A stretch of 64,000 bases of DNA from the NCBI GenBank assembly GCA_947652605.1, contig OX393583.1:15107222-15171221 (forward strand), read 5' to 3'. Position numbers and translations under genes: made by a program. A model generated the notes under the pieces. That model made no database searches. It saw only the letters and a program-made list of their open reading frames with translations, and was not told the origin of the DNA. Source of the DNA: Elmis aenea. Taxonomy: Eukaryota > Arthropoda > Insecta > Coleoptera > Elmidae. Of the stretch, positions 42,301 to 48,300 are shown in pieces. Each line of letters begins with the position of its first letter. Within the stretch, counting starts at the first letter, position 1.

Positions 42301-45300
42301 TTGGTTGCATAATTATACTGCTTAGTCAGTAAATAAAGTTTAAACCAATCATTTTTCTAAATTTTATATTGGTTTTTAAACTTAAAGCGTGTTCTTCTCG
42401 AAACTATTAAAATGCACATTCATTGTTTTGACATAAGGGGGACGATATGATAATTTAAAATTTTTTATCTGGCACCATTTTATTGTATTTCATTAAGATA
42501 AAATAACGAGGAGAAAGTTAATTGATTAAACAATTAAATTGAAATGATATTTGGACTGTGTCAAAAATATATTTATCATTTTTCATTTAGTTTTAATGAT
42601 AAATGTTGGCTAAAAATTTATCACTCTAGTTTTTCATTCAAAAATAATTAGAACGTGCCATGTCACAAGTCTTTTATTGCTTTTCATAAGTTACTTCCTT
42701 TTGAAATTGACTAAGCATTATAATTACGCAACTTTGCCCCAATTTGTAGCCCTTAGGTTACATTAACATTAACAGGATGTTTTTATCTTGCACTATACAA
42801 TAGTTAAATCAAAATATAAAACGAAGTGTTCTGTAATTATATTATACGACTTAGACTGTTGTAATATAGAGGGCAGCAAAAATTCTTAATTTCTAGGGTA
42901 CCTCTATATAGCAGGGTATGGCCACGCTTCACAAACCCTCCAAATTTCTAATAGCGGCAATGAGATTATATAGGATTTCTTTTAATAATGCAATTTTGAA
43001 ACGAAATTTGTAGGTAAAAACTCAATTATTGGCGTGCAGAAATAGATGCAATAATAAATATAGCAATTAAAAAATGAGTAAAAGTAAGGATTAACAATTG
43101 TTATTAGCTATTAATGTTTAAAAAAACATTTACGGAGCGCGTATTTCCATGGTAGGCATGCAACCCATGATACACGCCGTGTATCATGGGGTGTAGGCAT
43201 GTAAGGAATAAAACACAAGACGTTATAATAAACGTGTTTTTTAATGTCCAATGAGCAACTGAAAAGTATAGGTTCATCAATTTAATTTCATATTTTATCA
43301 CAAAATTAATTATTAATCCCAATCATTGCCATTAAGTTCGATGTAGACCAATAATACAATGCACATTTTCTTAAAAATTTAAAAAATAATTTTATTTAAC
43401 TTTACTTATGAAGTTTACGTATAGTAATAACTTACACAACTATCGCTAATGTCTTTTAAAGTCTTAGAACACACTTAAACACTCTGAACACGCACGAAAA
43501 ATAATAAAATATGAATATTCCCCTATGCTCTCCATACAAATTATTTAAAATCTGGAGGTCGCAGCCTAGTCACAAGCGAAACTCGACCATATATACACCT
43601 CGGCCAATAGAAAGTTGTCCTACGCGTGTTTATAAAGGTACCCTATTAATTTCTGGATTCCAGATTTGAGCTTTCTTGCGATGAGCGATTCCTGTGTTGC
43701 ATGATTCCAGCGTTGAACGATTCACGATTTGAATGATTCTACCAAGGGCGGATCCAGCCCTCCATTTTAGGGGGGGTAAGTAAAACATTCAGTGGGCTAG
43801 CAAGGGCCTCCGCTGTTGTTTTTTTCTCTCAACTTTAATCAGCAATTGTTTTGCTTCGTCCCTTAATAATTGTAATTATCAATTTTTCAAATGAAAAACA
43901 GGCCAATAGCTAAAAGTATACGGGAAGTTTAGAATAAATATGACTATTTTTGTAATATACAGGGAGGTCTAAATGCGACGGGATTACCTAGGTATCTCGC
44001 TTAATAAATAGTCAAGATAGAGAAGCGGTGAAATTACCAAAAATGTGCAGGTTTTTGGCACAAACTCAGGACAGTTCTCAAATATATTCTATCAATTCCG
44101 GTTTTTCTTATTATTTTGTTTTTGTTTTAAAAGCCTACTTTTTGTTTCTCATCTTTAGAAACATTAAAAAACTTTTGTAACTTGCGTATTATTAAAAATA
44201 AATACATAAACTCTTATATATTTGGATACCGAAAAAATAAGGAATTTAAATAGATCATAGCCAACTATAGATTCCATTTAAAAAAGGTGAGTTTGTGTCA
44301 TAACTTTTTAGCGGCGAGCGTAAAAATTTTTTTTTAGTATTATCAAACTCTACATAAAAATATCTAAAAATAATCTTCATAAAGTTTTTCGATATTTAAA
44401 ACAATAAGGGAGATATGACACATTATAAATATAATAAAAAACAGTTTTTCTTTAATAACTCGAAAACCGGAAACAATAGAATATTTTTGAAAACGGTTCT
44501 TAGTTTATCCTAAAAAACTACACATTTTTGGTAATTTAACTGTTTCTCTATCTTGACTTTTATGCGAGATACCCATGTAATCCTCTCGAATTTGGACCAC
44601 CCTGTACGGTTTTAATTTATGCAATAATACATTGAACTAAAACTAATTCTATTAAAACAAAAAGCACTTCATTTAATTATAAGCGATAGTAAATATACGA
44701 TACGGCTTTTTAAAAATTGTATAATAAAATTAAGTTTTCTACATTTGGCTCCAAATGTATTTATTATATTGTGTATGTTGACATCTATATCTTTATGAAT
44801 ATGAAATAAAGACAATCCCGTTAAACGTTGTTGTGTCATATTAGATCGTAACCACCCTTTTAACTTTTTTAAAGCCGAAAAACTCCTTTCTGCCGAGGCA
44901 ACGCTAACAGGAAGAGTGCATAAAAGTTGCAAAATGATTTTTAAAGTGGGGTATATTTCGGCGCTACATTTTTTATACGTTTCAAAAGCACTGTCAGGTG
45001 CATTTTCGTTTAACTGGAATTTCTTTTGCCATTCTAATGTCCAAAACTCGATTTTAGATTTAAGGTTTAATTTTATTAGATTGTCGTTTTCAAATACTTT
45101 ACTTAAATAAGTGACCATTGAATTTATAAATTCATTTATATCTATCTTCACTTGACTTTGTTTTAAGCTAAAGCGGCAAAGCAGGAAAAAAAACCTATTC
45201 GTAAAACTTAATTTTTTTAAATATCTTAGTCTTAGGGGGGTAATTATCCCATTTACCCCCCCCTGGATCCGCCACTGGATTCTACCGGTGCATTTTCCAG

Positions 45301-48300
45301 ATTTGAACATTCCATATTTAAATGTTCCAACTTTTCATGCGGCTCCTCTCGCTTAATATGCAAGATAGAGAAACGGTTAAATTATCACGAATGTGCAGTT
45401 TTGGAGAAAAACTTAAAACCGTTTACAAAATATTCTATCATTTTCGGTTTTTGCGTTACAAGCAGGGATGGAATAACGTTTTAAATCGTTACGTTATTGT
45501 ATAACGTTATTTATTTTTTGTTTTCGTTACATAACGTTATAAATAACGCTAAAAAATGAATCGTTACGTTATATAACGTTACATAAATTATGATATACAG
45601 GGTGTTTCTTAAATAATGCAGAAAAATTCGGGAGGTGATTTCTTATCGAAAATTAAGTGGGGTCTTTTATATAATTTTTTTTTCTTAGACGTTTCCTTTC
45701 GGAGTTACACCCCCCTGAAGGGGATTGGTAAAATTATGTTTTTATTTTATTTCTCAAATTTAGATAAATGTGGGAGAATGATATTCGGTAGATGTTTAAT
45801 ACTTATTAAAAGGTTTCCCATAGTAATATTTTCAATTATCTTCCACCTTCACAGGGGACTGAAAAGTGCAACCCCTGTTGGTTTTTTAATCAAATCTTTT
45901 TGGTGAGTTAAAATTTTGCAATTTAATTATTTTTTTTTTGTTAGTTTCATTTATTTAGAAACTTTTTTATCCTTTAGTTTTTCTTGTAAATCCTACAGTT
46001 ATGAGTAAAAAATTAAGTGAGTGAATATGATGTTTATGTTCATATTGGGTAGAACTGATGGGCGTCAGCGTGGTCGCCGCGTAAAGGTCAACTCACACCG
46101 GCGCGATTTCGAAGCGGGCGCGGCGCGGTCGCGGTCACGATAATTAGTAACCTGGTTACATAAGTAAGTAAGCATGGTTACCAATTATCGTGACCGCGAC
46201 CGCGCCGCGCCCGCTTCGAAATCGCGCCGGTGTGTGTGGACCTTAAACGTCAAAATAAATTACACCCGTCACTTCTACCCAATACGAACATAATCAAACC
46301 ATGGTTATCACCAAAATGGATCGTTTTATATTGAAATATTTGATGGTTCATGTTCGATCATATAATTTTTTACTCAAAAACTAGGGTTAACGAGAAAAGT
46401 TAAAGAATAAAAAAAACTTCTATATAAATCAAGTTTTCAAAAAAAAAAATTAAATTGCTAGATTTCAACCCCCAAAAAAGTTCTGATAAAAACACCAACA
46501 GGGGTCGCACTTTTCAGCCTCCTGTGTGAAGGTGGGAGATGATTGAAAATATTACTATGGGAAACCTTTTAATAAGTATAAAACATCTACCGAATATCAT
46601 TATCATACATTTATCCAAATTTGAGAAATAAATAAAAACCCAATTTTACCGATACCCTTTAGGGGGGTGTAACTCCGAAAGAAGACCCTAAAGAAAAAAA
46701 AATTATGTGAAAGACCCCTCTTAATTTTCGATAAGGAATCATCTCCCGATTTTTTACGCATTATTTAAAAACATGCTATATAAAAATAAGTTTTATTTGT
46801 AACTCTGAAATTATTTTTGGGATCTGTAAATGTAAATTTAAAAAATAGTACCAACAAAATTACGTTAAGGTTGAGATATTTTATTTTAATTTTATTTTCT
46901 AAAATAGAAACAAAATATTATATCTTCTGAAAATAAAAAGATCGCCATATAAAAATTTAATTTATAGAGAATAACGATACAAAATAACTTTTAATGAAAC
47001 GTTATCGGTTATTATAACGTTATATAACGTTATTAAAATATCGTTACGTTATTGTATAAAAAATTATAGTTGAATCGTTATTATAACGTTATCGGGTATC
47101 GTTACGTTACGTTTTCCATCCCTGGTTACAAGTTACGAAATTTTTTTAATTTGTGGTTGAGTTAAACATTATAAAGATTTGAACATAAGATAAACAACAA
47201 TATTGTCAGAATCAGCAGTTAAGTAGTATATTGCTGTTTATTATATGTTTAAATATTTATAATGTTTATCTCAACAACAAATTAAAAAACCTTCGTAATT
47301 TGTATCATGAGTTTTAAAAGGTTTTACACCCTATTTTTTTCTTGTTTTCACAGCCTACTGTTAAAAAAAAAAACTAAAAACCTTCGTAACTTGCGTATTA
47401 TTGAAAATAACTACATCAAGCTTTATATATTTGGAATGAGAAAAAATAAGGAATTTAAATAGGCCATAGCCAACTATAGCTTCCATTTAAAAAAGGCATA
47501 CATTTGTGTCATAACTTTTTAACGGCGAGTGTAAATTATTTGTTTTTTAGTATAATCGAATTTTACATAAAAAGTTTCTTAAACTAATCTTCATAAATTG
47601 GTTCATTATTTACAACAATAACCAATAACGGAGATATAACATTATACCTACATATGACAAAAAAACACTTTTTTTCCCAATACCTAAAGCCCTAAAGGCC
47701 CAAACAGAATGCGAGTTTCGGGTTTTGAGTTTTGGGTTTCGAAGTCAAACACACTGATTCATAAATTATTCCTCCGTAAGTAAGTGATAAAGTATAAATT
47801 TCTTTGAATGGTATTTCAAGTAAAAATAAAAATATGTATGTCCATTAATGACAAATAATACAAGTGCTTGAAGTCGTCAAGTATATTTGAGATACAACTT
47901 TTTCTAAAATAAAATACTACATAAATTGTAGTAAGATTAAGAGATTTTAAAATTTTAAGTAAGGATAACATTTTTTAATATCATTAATTTTTTCTAGATT
48001 TCGAATATTGTTCGTACAACTACAGGGCATTTGATATTGCCAATCATTTTGCCGAGTGGATGTATGATTATACAGAAAAAGAACATCCGTTTTTCAAAGC
48101 CACAGCTGAAAATTATCCATCAGAACAACAAAGGCTTAGGTTCGTTCGGACATATCTAGAAGAAAAAGGCTCCGATGAAAGTCCAAAAAAAATATTGAAA
48201 GAAGTTAAAGCTTTTACATTGGCATCACATTTCTTTTGGGCCTTATGGTCGTTTGTTAACACCAAAGCTTGTCAAATACCTTTCGGATATTGGGTAAGAA

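Larger units (their letters stand above)
43743..45277. mobile_element. 1.5-kb hAT element with transposase remnant
   Basis: The ends are CAAGGGCGGATCCAG and, inverted, CAGTGGCGGATCCAGG. The 8-bp duplication GATTCTAC lies at 43735-43742 and 45278-45285. G-runs lie inside both ends. It contains the C-terminal part of its transposase (44669-45180, -) and a full R0 repeat (43961-44606). Confidence 0.93.
42011..45344. mobile_element. Foldback element inserted in an R0 repeat, carrying two hAT insertions
   Basis: The left arm (42011-42290) starts AGCCATTCATATCTGGAACA; the right arm is its inverse, split by later insertions into 42808-42893, 43646-43742 and 45286-45344. The word order TGGAACATTTAAATATGGAA ... 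AATCTGGAATCCAGAAATTA pairs in both. The flanking R0 sequence reads TCTCACTTGGTA on the left and TCTCGCTTAATA on the right, a diverged duplication of the target. Confidence 0.78.
45463..47124. mobile_element. 1.66-kb hAT element with AACGTTAT subrepeats
   Basis: The ends are CAGGGATGGAATAACG and, inverted, CAGGGATGGAAAACG. The 8-bp duplication GTTACAAG lies at 45455-45462 and 47125-47132. Both ends carry runs of ATAACGTTAT. Most of the interior is a nested TACAGGGTG element. It splits the right half of the R0 repeat that starts at 41962. Confidence 0.92.

Noticed and set aside
45616..45906. 96-codon frame
   Set aside because: Located on one arm of a hairpin repeat nested in an hAT element; the inverted arm carries the decayed counterpart.
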